Shown in pieces: positions 16,301 through 23,717 of a stretch of DNA of 64,000 nt; position 1 is the first letter of the stretch, and the number at the start of each line of letters is the position of its first letter. This DNA is from Planctomycetota bacterium (GTDB taxonomy: Bacteria; Planctomycetota; SZUA-567; H5-PLA8). The stretch lies in NCBI GenBank assembly GCA_027493525.1, contig JAOSKN010000002.1, positions 1,955,326-2,019,325 of the forward strand. The letters run 5' to 3'. The notes beneath the pieces are model-generated. The model was not told the DNA's origin, did no database searches, and saw nothing but the letters and a program-made list of their open reading frames with translations. The translations under genes and the position numbers were made by a program.

Positions 16301-16911
16301 AGAGCACCGCCTGCCACGAGGCGGGCCACGCGCTCATGTACTGGCTCTCGGGGCACCTGCCTCCGGAGGTCTCGATCATCGCGCGCGGGAGGATGGGCGG
16401 CGGCATGCGCCTCGACGGCGACGAGGCCGGGCGCGAATCGCTGACCCGCGCGCAACTGCTCGAACGGATCCGCACGCTGCTGGGCGGGCGCGCGGCGGAG
16501 ACGCTCTGTTACGGCCCCGAGGAAGGGCTGACGACGGGCGCCGGGAACGACCTCGCGCGCGCGACCGACTTGGCGAATCGGCTCGTCTGCGGCTTCGGGA
16601 TGGACGAGGGGTTCGGCTTGGCCGCGTACCCGGGCCTGCTGGAGCGCCCGGCCGAAGGGCCGCTGGCGCTGGCGGTCCACGAGAAGGTCAAGCGGCTCCT
16701 CGACGATCAGATGCGCCTGACGCTCGAAGCGCTGCGGACCCGGCGCGCGGAACTGGACGCGGTGAAAGCGGCGCTGCTGGAGAAGAACCGGCTCACGCGC
16801 GACGAGCTGCGGCGGCTGCTCGAAGGCGAACCGCCGGCCGAAGCGCACGACGGGGTGACGCACACCTGGCGGCCCGGGGAGCTTAAGCGGGACGGAGGCG
16901 GCGGGGCATGA
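13393..16911 (+). CDS. Clp-type AAA / pseudo-receiver / FtsH-type AAA-M41 protease fusion
   Basis: This 1172-residue protein joins modules normally found in separate enzymes. Residues 1-150 resemble a Clp N domain (FTEDGQRIVDGVKDIAFTLN). At 165-470 is a ClpA/B-like AAA+ domain with Walker A GPPGVGKT (203-210) and Walker B VLIFDEIERAHPN (Asp271-Glu272). At about 485-620 is a receiver-like fold with one central Asp (FAVLDLWLG, Asp532), but the acidic pair and conserved Lys are missing. At 720-950 is an FtsH-like AAA domain (GPPGTGKT 746-753; FIDEID 805-806; NALLSEMDGF). An M41 peptidase follows, with HEAGH at 975-979 and third zinc ligand Asp1053 in GAGNDLARATDL. The N-terminal membrane anchor of FtsH is absent, so it should be soluble. 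Two motors on one protease suggest an unfoldase feeding its own peptidase. Confidence 0.9.
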   Translation: MFTEDGQRIVDGVKDIAFTLNAQELDVAHLLGALVRDRIALGLLAEATGLARESLLRRVAVPEAPRRCAGSLAVSAKLRPVLVEAQELAEAHPDPRGAGLVDLVHLACAAGLSAEARGILGAGAVERGAVEGLLARWIRREARAPKLDDLTARFVALRGLLQQRLFGQEEAIHSFVEGLFSAELVAGGDAQRRAPRALFVLAGPPGVGKTFLAELAAEHLKRPFKRFDMSAYAGNLQAEQLVGLDRSVHASRPGALTGFVAEHPDAVLIFDEIERAHPNAILYFLQLLDAGQLEDKFLQRNVAFGETIVIFTTNAGRRLYDQPNATGLRSAGGFHRRTILDALEQERHPLTGEPYFPPSICSRFATGCPVLFNRLGVNELERVARAELERVGALFERQYGKRVTFEEEVPIALILREGGHGDARTLRAQAGAFLKGEIMRFCQLFKAGNLDAALEQADEIGIGLEGGLRQVPDEVRRLFQPARKARILACAPPGVVESLRRIVPQAEWLAAHDHASAAQALVREDADFAVLDLWLGQETAATSQTVRHFDHTPLGANSLGEGQRILKTLRQRFPGIPVYLVSRDAQGATGPGAIDDELFAACMRAGGARGVLALDCLDEQLEGAPERRARFAAALDGIARQLYRERKAFELAREGAVLRFDSVPAVDKARRRIAIRLRNFSIGRAVSALDVGGLLDEVERPQTRFADVVGAERVKQELGFLLECLKGAGKLRGLGAKPPAGLLLHGPPGTGKTMLARALAGESRAAFLPVVASQFVTMWQGSGAQNVRELFARARRYAPAIVFIDEIDLIGAPRGAAPGIGHGEEVALNALLSEMDGFAGQPPDRPVFVLGATNTDLQGGRAGGAGRGLDPALLRRFSRLLYVGLPDTAARAEFLRKRLAELGGAQLHGAAERLAELSPGLSFADLENALLAALRAALATDQGLSEDGLVAALDELLLGEERPWSKELLESTACHEAGHALMYWLSGHLPPEVSIIARGRMGGGMRLDGDEAGRESLTRAQLLERIRTLLGGRAAETLCYGPEEGLTTGAGNDLARATDLANRLVCGFGMDEGFGLAAYPGLLERPAEGPLALAVHEKVKRLLDDQMRLTLEALRTRRAELDAVKAALLEKNRLTRDELRRLLEGEPPAEAHDGVTHTWRPGELKRDGGGGA

Positions 16912-18410
16912 TCCGGGTCAGCGTGAGCGTCACCGCCGGGCCGGCCCTGGGCCGCCGCTTCGTCTTCGACGAGCCGGCGTACTTCCTGTGCGGCCGCGTG
17001 AAGGACGCGCACGTCTCGCTGCCTCACGAACTCTTCCTTTCGCGCGAACACTTCATGCTGAACGTGGAGCCGGACCGGTGCACCCTGCTGGACCTGGACA
17101 GCAAGAACGGCACGCTCGTCAACGGCGTCTGCTACGGCGGGCGCAAGGCGACCGCGGACGTGCCGCGCGCGGCGGACCAGGCCAAACAGGTTGAGTTGAA
17201 GGACGGCGACGAGATTCAGGTGGGCGTGACGCGCTTCGAAGTGCGGATCGAGCGTCCGAGCGACCTGCCGCATACGCTGTTGCGCACCGATTGCTCGCGC
17301 TGCGGGGCGGATGTCAGCGAGGAGGCGCACGCGGCCGGGCAGGCCGGGAGCGGGGCGTACGTCTGCGCCGCCTGCCGGAAGCCGCTTGCGGCGCGGCCGG
17401 CACAGGCGCCGAAACTGTCGATTCCAGGCTACACGCTGCAGGCGGAACTGGGCCGCGGCGGAATGGGCGTGGTCTTCAAGGGCGTGGACGACGCCACCGG
17501 CGAGACGGTGGCGATCAAGACGATGCTCCCCGCCGTGGCGGCGAGCCAGGACGCGGTGGCGCGCTTCAACCGCGAGATCCTGGTCAACGCTTCGCTGAAT
17601 CATCCGAACCTGGTCCGCTTCCTCAATCACGGCCGCACGGACGAAGGCGTCTTCTTCTTCGTGATGGAGTTCGTGGACGGGATGGATCTGGCGGCTTACG
17701 CCAAGAGCGCCGGCGTCCCGGCGCTCGCGGAATTCGCGCCGCTGATGCTCGACATGCTCGCGGGCCTGGCCTTCGCGCACACGGCCCCGGTGCTGGTCGC
17801 GGACTCCGGCGCGGCGGAGGGCGCGACGGCGCGCACTGAGACGGGTATCGTGCACCGCGACCTGAAGCCCGCCAACGTGCTGCTGCGCCGCGAAGGCGGG
17901 CGCTGGACGGCCAAGGTGACCGACTTCGGGTTGGCCAAGAGCTTCACTCGCGCGGGCCTGAGCGGGATGACCGCCGAGGGAGACATGGCCGGGACGCCGG
18001 CGTACTGGCCGCGCGAGCAGATCACGCACTACAAATACCTCTCGCCAGCCTCGGACGTCTTCTCGATGGCGGCGGTCTTCGTCCATGTGCTGACGGGCGC
18101 CTACCCGCGCCGGGGATTCCAGAAGTTGATGGACGACGCGATAGCGAGCAAGCGCCCGCCGATGCTCGCGAAAATCGTCCAGACGGTGATGCGCGAATCG
18201 GTGCCGCCGGCGCGCGAGCTGCTGCCCGCGCTGCCCGGTCCCGTCGCGGCCGTGCTGGACCGCGCCTTGCGCGAGCAGGAACTGCCCCCGGGAGAGGCGG
18301 AGATGAGCCGCGAACTGACCGCGCTGCGTTACCCGCATGCCGGCGCGTTCCTGGAGGCTCTGCGCGCGGCGTTCGCCGCGTCCGGACTGGGTCCGTTCGA
18401 CCGCGCGTGA
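16908..18410 (+). CDS. FHA-domain and zinc-ribbon Ser/Thr kinase
   Basis: The 500-residue product begins with an FHA phosphothreonine-binding domain (residues 1-105: LCGRVKDAHVSLP, LSREHFML, LDLDSKNGTLVNG). A zinc ribbon follows (CSRCG...CAACRK, about 128-155). The Hanks-type kinase domain has glycine loop ELGRGGMGVVFKG, AIKTM, HRDLKPANVLL (about 315-325), DFGLAKSF (about 339) and GTPAYWPREQI in place of the usual APE. It overlaps the protease gene by four bases (ATGA). The FHA domain could read phosphorylation by the first kinase, making a two-kinase relay balanced by the PP2C. No TM segment is seen. Confidence 0.9.
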   Translation: MIRVSVSVTAGPALGRRFVFDEPAYFLCGRVKDAHVSLPHELFLSREHFMLNVEPDRCTLLDLDSKNGTLVNGVCYGGRKATADVPRAADQAKQVELKDGDEIQVGVTRFEVRIERPSDLPHTLLRTDCSRCGADVSEEAHAAGQAGSGAYVCAACRKPLAARPAQAPKLSIPGYTLQAELGRGGMGVVFKGVDDATGETVAIKTMLPAVAASQDAVARFNREILVNASLNHPNLVRFLNHGRTDEGVFFFVMEFVDGMDLAAYAKSAGVPALAEFAPLMLDMLAGLAFAHTAPVLVADSGAAEGATARTETGIVHRDLKPANVLLRREGGRWTAKVTDFGLAKSFTRAGLSGMTAEGDMAGTPAYWPREQITHYKYLSPASDVFSMAAVFVHVLTGAYPRRGFQKLMDDAIASKRPPMLAKIVQTVMRESVPPARELLPALPGPVAAVLDRALREQELPPGEAEMSRELTALRYPHAGAFLEALRAAFAASGLGPFDRA

Positions 18411-18428
18411 CCGATCGGAGGTCGGAAG

Positions 18429-20351
18429 ATGCTTGGATTCGGCATCCTGGGGCTCATCGTCGGCGGCATCATGTGGTACAACGACGGCCTCTCTCCGCCC
18501 ACGTGCTGGGTGCTGGGCCTGAGTGGCTTCTTCTCGATCGTGGGCGGCCTGCTCGAATACCTCCGCGGCAAGGTCGCCTACCCGACCCTGGTGCCGAGCG
18601 ACGGCGGCATGTTCGTGATGCTCCTTGCGGCCATGGGCGGCGTATTTTTCAACGTATGGATGTATCAGCGCTATGAAGAGGTTCGCACGCTGCATGAGAT
18701 CGACGAAGCGCTGAAGGCGAACGACCCCGGGCGGGTCGCGTCCGAACTGCGCAGGTACGAGTTCTACTCCGAGGCCTTCGAGAAAAGCGCGAGGGTGTAT
18801 CCGGGATTCGAGGAACTGATCGAGCGGGGCAACTACCGGCTCGCGCTGAAGGATGGCACCGTGGCATCGTTCGCCGATTTTCAGCGGCGCTTCCCCGACA
18901 GCCGGCTGATGGAGCAGAACGAGTGGGTCGACGCGCTCTTCGCCAGGCTCGAGGATCTCGAGCAGGGCGAAGCACGGGATCGACTCATGAATCTGCTCGC
19001 CAGCCGGGGTTACTCCGCGGATTCCGCGGAGCGGATGGAACGACTGGAGTACGAGCAGGCGGCGCGCGCGGGCACGTTCGAGGCGTACTTCGCCTTCCGC
19101 GACAAGCATCCGGGCAGCGCCCGGCTGGAGGACCTGGATCACGCGCTGTTTCGCAAACTCGACGAGGCCGGCGCGCTGGAGGGCTACGAACGATACCTCG
19201 AGGCGATGTATGCCGGCGCCCATCGCGACGACGCGACGATGCGCATCGAGAAGTGCCATTTCGAGAGCGCCCTGCGCAAGGCCACGCTGGACGCGTACCT
19301 CGATTTCAAGATGCGCTATCCGGGCAGCGTCTTCCTGCGCCGGAAGGATCTGGACGACGCAATCTACCGCAAGCTCGAGGCGTCGGGCAGCCTGGCGGAC
19401 CATCAAGCGTACCTGCGGGAGTTTCCCGACGGCGCGCATAGCGACGAGGCGCTGGCGCGGCTGGACCGGGTTCGCGATAAGCTCAGCCAGTCGATGCGGC
19501 AGTTTCGAGAAGCCGTCGCGAGGAACGACGCGCCCGGCGCGCTGCGCATCCTGGACGCGTGCGCGCAGGATCGCGAGATGGCCCAGTCGCTGCAGGCCGA
19601 TCCGGCCTTGCGGGAATCGGTCGAGAGCATGCGCGCGGTCTTGAAGGGGCTCTCGGGCGGCGCGCAGCAGGTGAGCGAGGAAAACCTGCTCGGCCACCTC
19701 GACGCGCTTTCGAAGCACGAGGCCCTTGCGCCATTGAAGCGAGAGCTGTGCGCGCTGTTCCTGAACCGGATGCGCGCTCGGCCGAATCTCGGCTTGTTGA
19801 AGCGCTTCGTGAAGCAGGCCACGCCGGAAGAGCGGACGGAAGGGCGCGGCATCATGCTGGCGAACCTTCAGCCCAACGGCGAGATGCCGCCGGCCGCGGT
19901 GCTGCAGGGCCTCTTCCGCGCCTGCCCGGGCGATACGCTGCCGGTGAACGCCTCAGGCACGGGCGCCGAACTGGGAACGGGCTTCCTTGCGGACATCTTC
20001 GGGGACTTCGGCTACCGCCTGGCGCAGGACACGAACGCGGCTTCGGGTCTCGCGCTCTCGGGCGCCACGGCGGCCGACACCTCGCGCGTATACGGCAAAG
20101 GATTCGGGATCAAGGATTATTCGGCGACCGCCGAGAAGATCACGGTCACGTGGTCGGTGTTCGTGGAGCGCCAGGAACTCTGGACGCGGTCCCTCGTTTC
20201 GGAAAGCCCGGGCTCGGTTTCCTACAGCGTGCCGACCATCAACGGCATGCCCGGGCTGGACTTGGGCCCCAAGCAGTCGGACGTTCACCGCGCCACGCTC
20301 GACGCGCTGCGCGCGAAGGTCGCGCAGTCCTGGAAGCGCTACGGGAACTGA
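18429..20351 (+). CDS. Membrane protein with helical repeats, last gene of the operon
   Basis: The 640-residue product has three N-terminal membrane helices (MLGFGILGLIVGGIMWY; CWVLGLSGFFSIVGGLL; FVMLLAAMGGVFFNVWMY). About 350 residues of imperfect helical repeats follow, with the recurring theme YLDFKMRYPGS / YFAFRDKHPGSARL / HQAYLREFPDGAHSDEAL. The C-terminal 170 residues are beta-rich (ADTSRVYGKGFGIKDY; KITVTWSVFVERQELW). GGAGG stands seven bases before the ATG. It is probably the membrane receptor or output component; no known family is recognised. Confidence 0.65.
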   Translation: MLGFGILGLIVGGIMWYNDGLSPPTCWVLGLSGFFSIVGGLLEYLRGKVAYPTLVPSDGGMFVMLLAAMGGVFFNVWMYQRYEEVRTLHEIDEALKANDPGRVASELRRYEFYSEAFEKSARVYPGFEELIERGNYRLALKDGTVASFADFQRRFPDSRLMEQNEWVDALFARLEDLEQGEARDRLMNLLASRGYSADSAERMERLEYEQAARAGTFEAYFAFRDKHPGSARLEDLDHALFRKLDEAGALEGYERYLEAMYAGAHRDDATMRIEKCHFESALRKATLDAYLDFKMRYPGSVFLRRKDLDDAIYRKLEASGSLADHQAYLREFPDGAHSDEALARLDRVRDKLSQSMRQFREAVARNDAPGALRILDACAQDREMAQSLQADPALRESVESMRAVLKGLSGGAQQVSEENLLGHLDALSKHEALAPLKRELCALFLNRMRARPNLGLLKRFVKQATPEERTEGRGIMLANLQPNGEMPPAAVLQGLFRACPGDTLPVNASGTGAELGTGFLADIFGDFGYRLAQDTNAASGLALSGATAADTSRVYGKGFGIKDYSATAEKITVTWSVFVERQELWTRSLVSESPGSVSYSVPTINGMPGLDLGPKQSDVHRATLDALRAKVAQSWKRYGN

Positions 20352-20515
20352 CGCCCGCGGACTTTCAGAGGCGTGTCCTCCATCCCGATGCGAGCGCCAT
20401 CAAGGGCAGTCGCATTCTCAGAATGGCTGGACGCCGCGCTGAGGCGAGGGCTTGAGCGGGCCGGAACGAATCGAAGACGAGGCAGGAGGCAAGCGTGAGG
20501 CCGCGTGAATCGGCC

Positions 20516-20866
20516 TCAGACCTGGACTTCGATGTCAGCGCCGGCGACGCGGACGGGGTAGGTCTTGAGCTTCTGGCGTATCGCGGCGACGCCGTGGCCG
20601 CTGGCCAGATCGAACTCCCAGCGATGCCATGGGCAGCGCAGGGTATGGGCGTGCGGATCGTAGCCGACGCGGTGCCGGTCGTCGCAGGTCACGCGCCCGG
20701 TCAGGCGCCCGCGGCAGACCGGCGCGCCGGCATGGGGGCAGATGTCCAGGACCGCGTAGCACGCGCCTTCGCGGCGCACGACGCCGATTCGCTTGCCGGC
20801 GACGAGTACGATCTTCCATTCGCCCTCGACGAGTTCTTCGCTGCGCGCGACGCGGTGCCAGGTCAT
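20516..20866 (-). CDS. Rieske [2Fe-2S] ferredoxin
   Basis: The 116-residue product is a single Rieske domain. It has the first cluster motif CPHAGAPVCRGRL and the second CPWHRWEFDL, each giving one Cys and one His. It is cytosolic, with no TM or Tat signal. Such proteins deliver electrons to ring-hydroxylating or other oxygenases. It is cotranscribed with the amidohydrolase 17 bases upstream and lies near the tryptophan-degradation genes, but no partner oxygenase is encoded nearby. The 160 bases between it and the convergent operon contain nothing recognisable. Confidence 0.9.
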   Translation of the reverse strand: MTWHRVARSEELVEGEWKIVLVAGKRIGVVRREGACYAVLDICPHAGAPVCRGRLTGRVTCDDRHRVGYDPHAHTLRCPWHRWEFDLASGHGVAAIRQKLKTYPVRVAGADIEVQV

Positions 20867-20883
20867 GCGAGGTTCCTTTCGGC

Positions 20884-21960
20884 TCAGGATACGGCGGCCG
20901 CTTCGGGTTCGGGCTTGGGGTCGAAAGCGCCCTTGGGCCAGCGGAAGAAGCCCGCGGCGTTGTCGTGCAGGATGCGGCGGATGGAGGCCTCGCCGAGGCT
21001 CTTGGGCAGGATGCTCGGCGGGTCGAAGTCCCAGTGCGGGAAGTCGGTCGCGAACATCAGCATCTCGTCGCCGCCCAGCATGTCGATGAGTTGCGGCAGG
21101 TGCACGGACTTCCGGGGCTCCTCGATGGGCTGCGTGCCGAGCTTGACGTGGTCGCGGGCGTATTCGCTGGGCAGCCGCTTCAGGCGCGGGGCCTGCTGGC
21201 GCAGGCCCTTGTACTCCTTGTCCATGCGCCAGAGCAGGTGCGGGAGCCAGCCGAAGCCGCCCTCGATGAGCGCGAACCGGAGCGCGGGGAAGAGTTCGAA
21301 GACGCCCTCGAAAACCAGGCTGACCAGGTTGGCCATGTAGTACTGCGGCAGGCAGGTGTGCATCTCGAGGTACGAGGTGGCCATGCCGGCGGGCGTGGTG
21401 CTGTGGTTCAGGACCGCGGTCACCGTCGAGGGATGCACGTGGATCGGGAGGCCTTTGCGCGCGCAGGCCTCGTAGATCGGCCAGTAGTAGCGCTGGCCGA
21501 AGGGAATGCGGTTGCTCGCGCCCCAGAACTGCACGCAGACGACGCGCGGATGGTCGCCCAGGCGTTCAATCTCCTGCACGGCGAGCTGCGGATCCTGCAT
21601 CGGGATGCGCAGGCCCATCACGAAGCGGTCGTCGGTGAGGACCCAATGCTTGAGCGTGGAGTCGTTGTCGGCTTTGCAGAGCGCCGCGGCGTACTCGGGG
21701 TCGTTGGTCGAGGCGAGGTGCGAGTAGGTTCCCGTCAGGATCGCGTAGCGATGGCCATAGACGTCGAGAAGCTGCTCGCGGATGGACTCCGGCGACTTGG
21801 CGTCGGCATCCAGGCGGAGGCCGCCGGCGCCGCGCAGGCCCGAACTGGCGTTTCTCGTGCCCCGGTATTGGGCCACTTCGTTGCGGAAAGGCTCGTCGAG
21901 AAACTCCAGCCATTGTTCCAGGTTCGGGGGGGAGTTGTGGACATCGACATCGATCAGCAT
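20884..21960 (-). CDS. Amidohydrolase, ACMSD-related decarboxylase/hydrolase family
   Basis: I place the start at ATG 21960 (MLIDVDVHNSPP, 358 residues) because GGAG lies eight bases upstream; an in-frame upstream start (22014) has no such site. It is a metal-dependent TIM-barrel of the amidohydrolase-2 family, which includes ACMSD and gamma-resorcylate decarboxylase. Visible metal-site candidates are DVHN near the start, IHVHPS in the middle and FATDFPHWDFD near the end. It is a distant paralogue of the ACMSD at 23718. The substrate is unknown; the context suggests an aromatic carboxylate or ring-cleavage product. Confidence 0.8.
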   Translation of the reverse strand: MLIDVDVHNSPPNLEQWLEFLDEPFRNEVAQYRGTRNASSGLRGAGGLRLDADAKSPESIREQLLDVYGHRYAILTGTYSHLASTNDPEYAAALCKADNDSTLKHWVLTDDRFVMGLRIPMQDPQLAVQEIERLGDHPRVVCVQFWGASNRIPFGQRYYWPIYEACARKGLPIHVHPSTVTAVLNHSTTPAGMATSYLEMHTCLPQYYMANLVSLVFEGVFELFPALRFALIEGGFGWLPHLLWRMDKEYKGLRQQAPRLKRLPSEYARDHVKLGTQPIEEPRKSVHLPQLIDMLGGDEMLMFATDFPHWDFDPPSILPKSLGEASIRRILHDNAAGFFRWPKGAFDPKPEPEAAAVS

Positions 21961-22086
21961 GGTTTCGGCTCCGTAAGCTGGTTTTCCAAGCGCCACGCCC
22001 AAGACTATCCCCAAAAGCCGGCGGGCATTTGGCGGGGCTTGATCGGGCGTTTGTCGAATCTTGATCCGGAGCGGAAAACCGGGCGG

Positions 22087-22850
22087 TCAGGCCTCGCCAC
22101 CGGCCCTTTCCCGGTACTGCGTGGGAGTGAGGCCGGTGAGCTGCCGGAAGGTGCGGCTGAAGCTGGACAAGGAGGCGAAACCGGTGCGCAGGCCGGCCTC
22201 GGTCAGCGGGAGGCTCCCGTCTTCGAGCAACAGCGCTTGCGCCGCGGCGACGCGCTGCCGCAGGAGCCAGCGATGGAAGGGCGCGCCGAACTCCGCGCGA
22301 AAGGTGCGCGTCAGGTGCTCGGGGAGACGCGGAACTTTCGCGCGACTTCAGCCAAGCCCAGCGGCTGGTCCAGGCGCCGGGCGGCGTACTCGGCGGCGAG
22401 CTGCGCCAAGCCCGCGTCGCCCGGGGCGGCCTCGTCCTCGCGAACGCCGGCCTCCACGAAGCGCCGCAGCGTGACCATGAGCTGCACCAGCAGCGCGCGG
22501 GTGAGGTCCTCCCAGCCTCGCGCCCGGCCCAGCGCCTCGGCGTGGAGCATCCCCAGCAACTCGTCGAAACGGGCGTAGGCCGGCTTGGGCAGGATCGCGC
22601 GGTGCGGGCCCCCGCGCAGGATCCAATCCAGCTCAAGATCGCGGAGCCGCGGCGGATCGACGCAGAGCACGGAGCGGCGGTAAGGTTGCGCGCGGTCGAG
22701 CACGAGCTGGTGCGGCAGGCGCGCGTCGAAGAGGACCGCGCGGAAAGGCGCGAGCGGGATCGGGCGCCCGGCCAGCCAGAGCGTGCCGCGGCCTTCGTGC
22801 GTGAAGTTCAACTCCAATCCGGGTTGAGTATGAAATATCGTCCCTTGCAT
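22087..22850 (-). CDS. AraC-family transcriptional regulator (two probable indels)
   Basis: An N-terminal cupin-like effector domain (GTIFHTQPGLELNFTHEG... VLFDARLPHQLVL) is followed by a C-terminal double helix-turn-helix. The first HTH helix region reads GLAEVARKFRVSP, then the frame breaks. Adding one C to CCCC near 22325 gives RVSPEHLTRTFRAEFGAPF and carries on to LTEAGLRTGFASLSSFSRTF and LTGLTPTQYRERA, the AraC signature. The coding sense also continues upstream of ATG 22850 (YNLGVETRLEACGWFVSHRQ). It would reach ATG 22981 if an A were added to the AAAAA run near 22960. It faces the tryptophan operon and is its likely regulator. Confidence 0.8.
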
Positions 22851-23039
22851 GAGCTGGCGATGGGAGACGAACCAGCCGCAGGCTTCGAGCCGCGTTTCGA
22901 CGCCAAGGTTGTAGGCGGGCGCGCCCTGCGGAGGCCGCGGGACGCGGGCAGGAGGTTCCTTTTTGAGGTCCGGCGTGGCATGCGCGTGTTATACCCGTCT
23001 CTGGCGCGGGGCAAGCCGTTTACTCCCGTTTCGCGGGGG

Positions 23040-23067
23040 TTGGCTGGAGGCTTCCCTCCTTTATAAT
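23040..23067 (+). promoter_or_regulatory. Sigma70-type promoter of the tryptophan-degradation operon
   Basis: TTGGCT (23040-23045), a 16-base spacer and TATAAT (23062-23067) form a good housekeeping promoter, about 93 bases before the HAAO start. The spacer contains the perfect inverted repeat GGAGG-CTTC-CCTCC (23046-23059), a possible operator, perhaps for the divergent AraC-type protein. Confidence 0.6.
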
Positions 23068-23159
23068 GTGGATGCGCGCAGCACGCCCGCCGGCCGGCGA
23101 CTCTACGTCATGCGGGCGCGGTTGGCCGGGAATACTCACCCACCCCAGGAGGCTTCGCC

Positions 23160-23690
23160 ATGTCCGATCTATCCACGCTGAATCTGGCCGACTGGATCGC
23201 CGCCAACCGCGAGACGCTCAAGCCGCCCGTCGGCAACAAGATGCTCTGGAACAGCAACTTCATGGTGATGGTCGTGGCCGGTCCGAATCAGCGGAAGGAC
23301 TACCATGTCAACCCCGGCGAGGAGCTGTTTTTTCAGATCGAAGGGGACATCGTGGTGCGCATCCGCGAGAACGGCAAGCCGCGCGACATCCCGGTGAAGC
23401 AGGGCGAGCTGTTCCTTCTGCCGAGCAATGTGCCGCATTCGCCTCAGCGCCCCGCTGGGACGATCGGGCTGGTGCTGGAGCATTTCCGCGGCAAGGACCA
23501 GCACGACCACCTGCGTTGGTTCTGCGACAAGTGCGGCTCCGTGGTCCATGACGAGGAGTTCTTCCTCACCGACCTCGGCACGCAGGTGAAAGGCGCGATC
23601 GAGAAGTACTACCTGGGCGACGCGGCGATCCGGACCTGCAAGTGCGGCTGGGTCGAGCCCGTGCCGGAGAAGTTCCAGAAGAAGGCCTGA
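23160..23690 (+). CDS. nbaC: 3-Hydroxyanthranilate 3,4-dioxygenase
   Basis: This 176-residue cupin Fe(II) dioxygenase opens the ring of 3-hydroxyanthranilate to 2-amino-3-carboxymuconate 6-semialdehyde. Iron ligands are His49 (RKDYHVNPGEELFFQ), the nearby Glu54/55 and His93 (LPSNVPHSPQRP), exactly as in the family. The C-terminal rubredoxin-like site of bacterial enzymes is present (Cys122, Cys125, Cys160, Cys162: CDKC ... CKCG). AGGAGG lies seven bases before the ATG. It is the first gene of the plus-strand kyn operon, behind a clear promoter. Confidence 0.95.
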   Translation: MSDLSTLNLADWIAANRETLKPPVGNKMLWNSNFMVMVVAGPNQRKDYHVNPGEELFFQIEGDIVVRIRENGKPRDIPVKQGELFLLPSNVPHSPQRPAGTIGLVLEHFRGKDQHDHLRWFCDKCGSVVHDEEFFLTDLGTQVKGAIEKYYLGDAAIRTCKCGWVEPVPEKFQKKA

Positions 23691-23717
23691 GCCCGTGGCG
23701 CGCCGGAGATTCCGCCT

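Noticed and set aside
12781..16863. A 1360-codon open frame on the minus strand opposite the protease gene, and many similar long antisense frames
   Set aside because: High GC removes stop codons in all frames. The plus-strand proteins show conserved motifs while the antisense products are low-complexity Arg/Ala/Pro-rich and match nothing.
4318..20351. Type VI secretion cluster, suggested by the kinase, PP2C and FHA genes
   Set aside because: No sheath, Hcp, VgrG, baseplate or membrane-complex genes are present; the AAA protein is a protease fusion, not ClpV.
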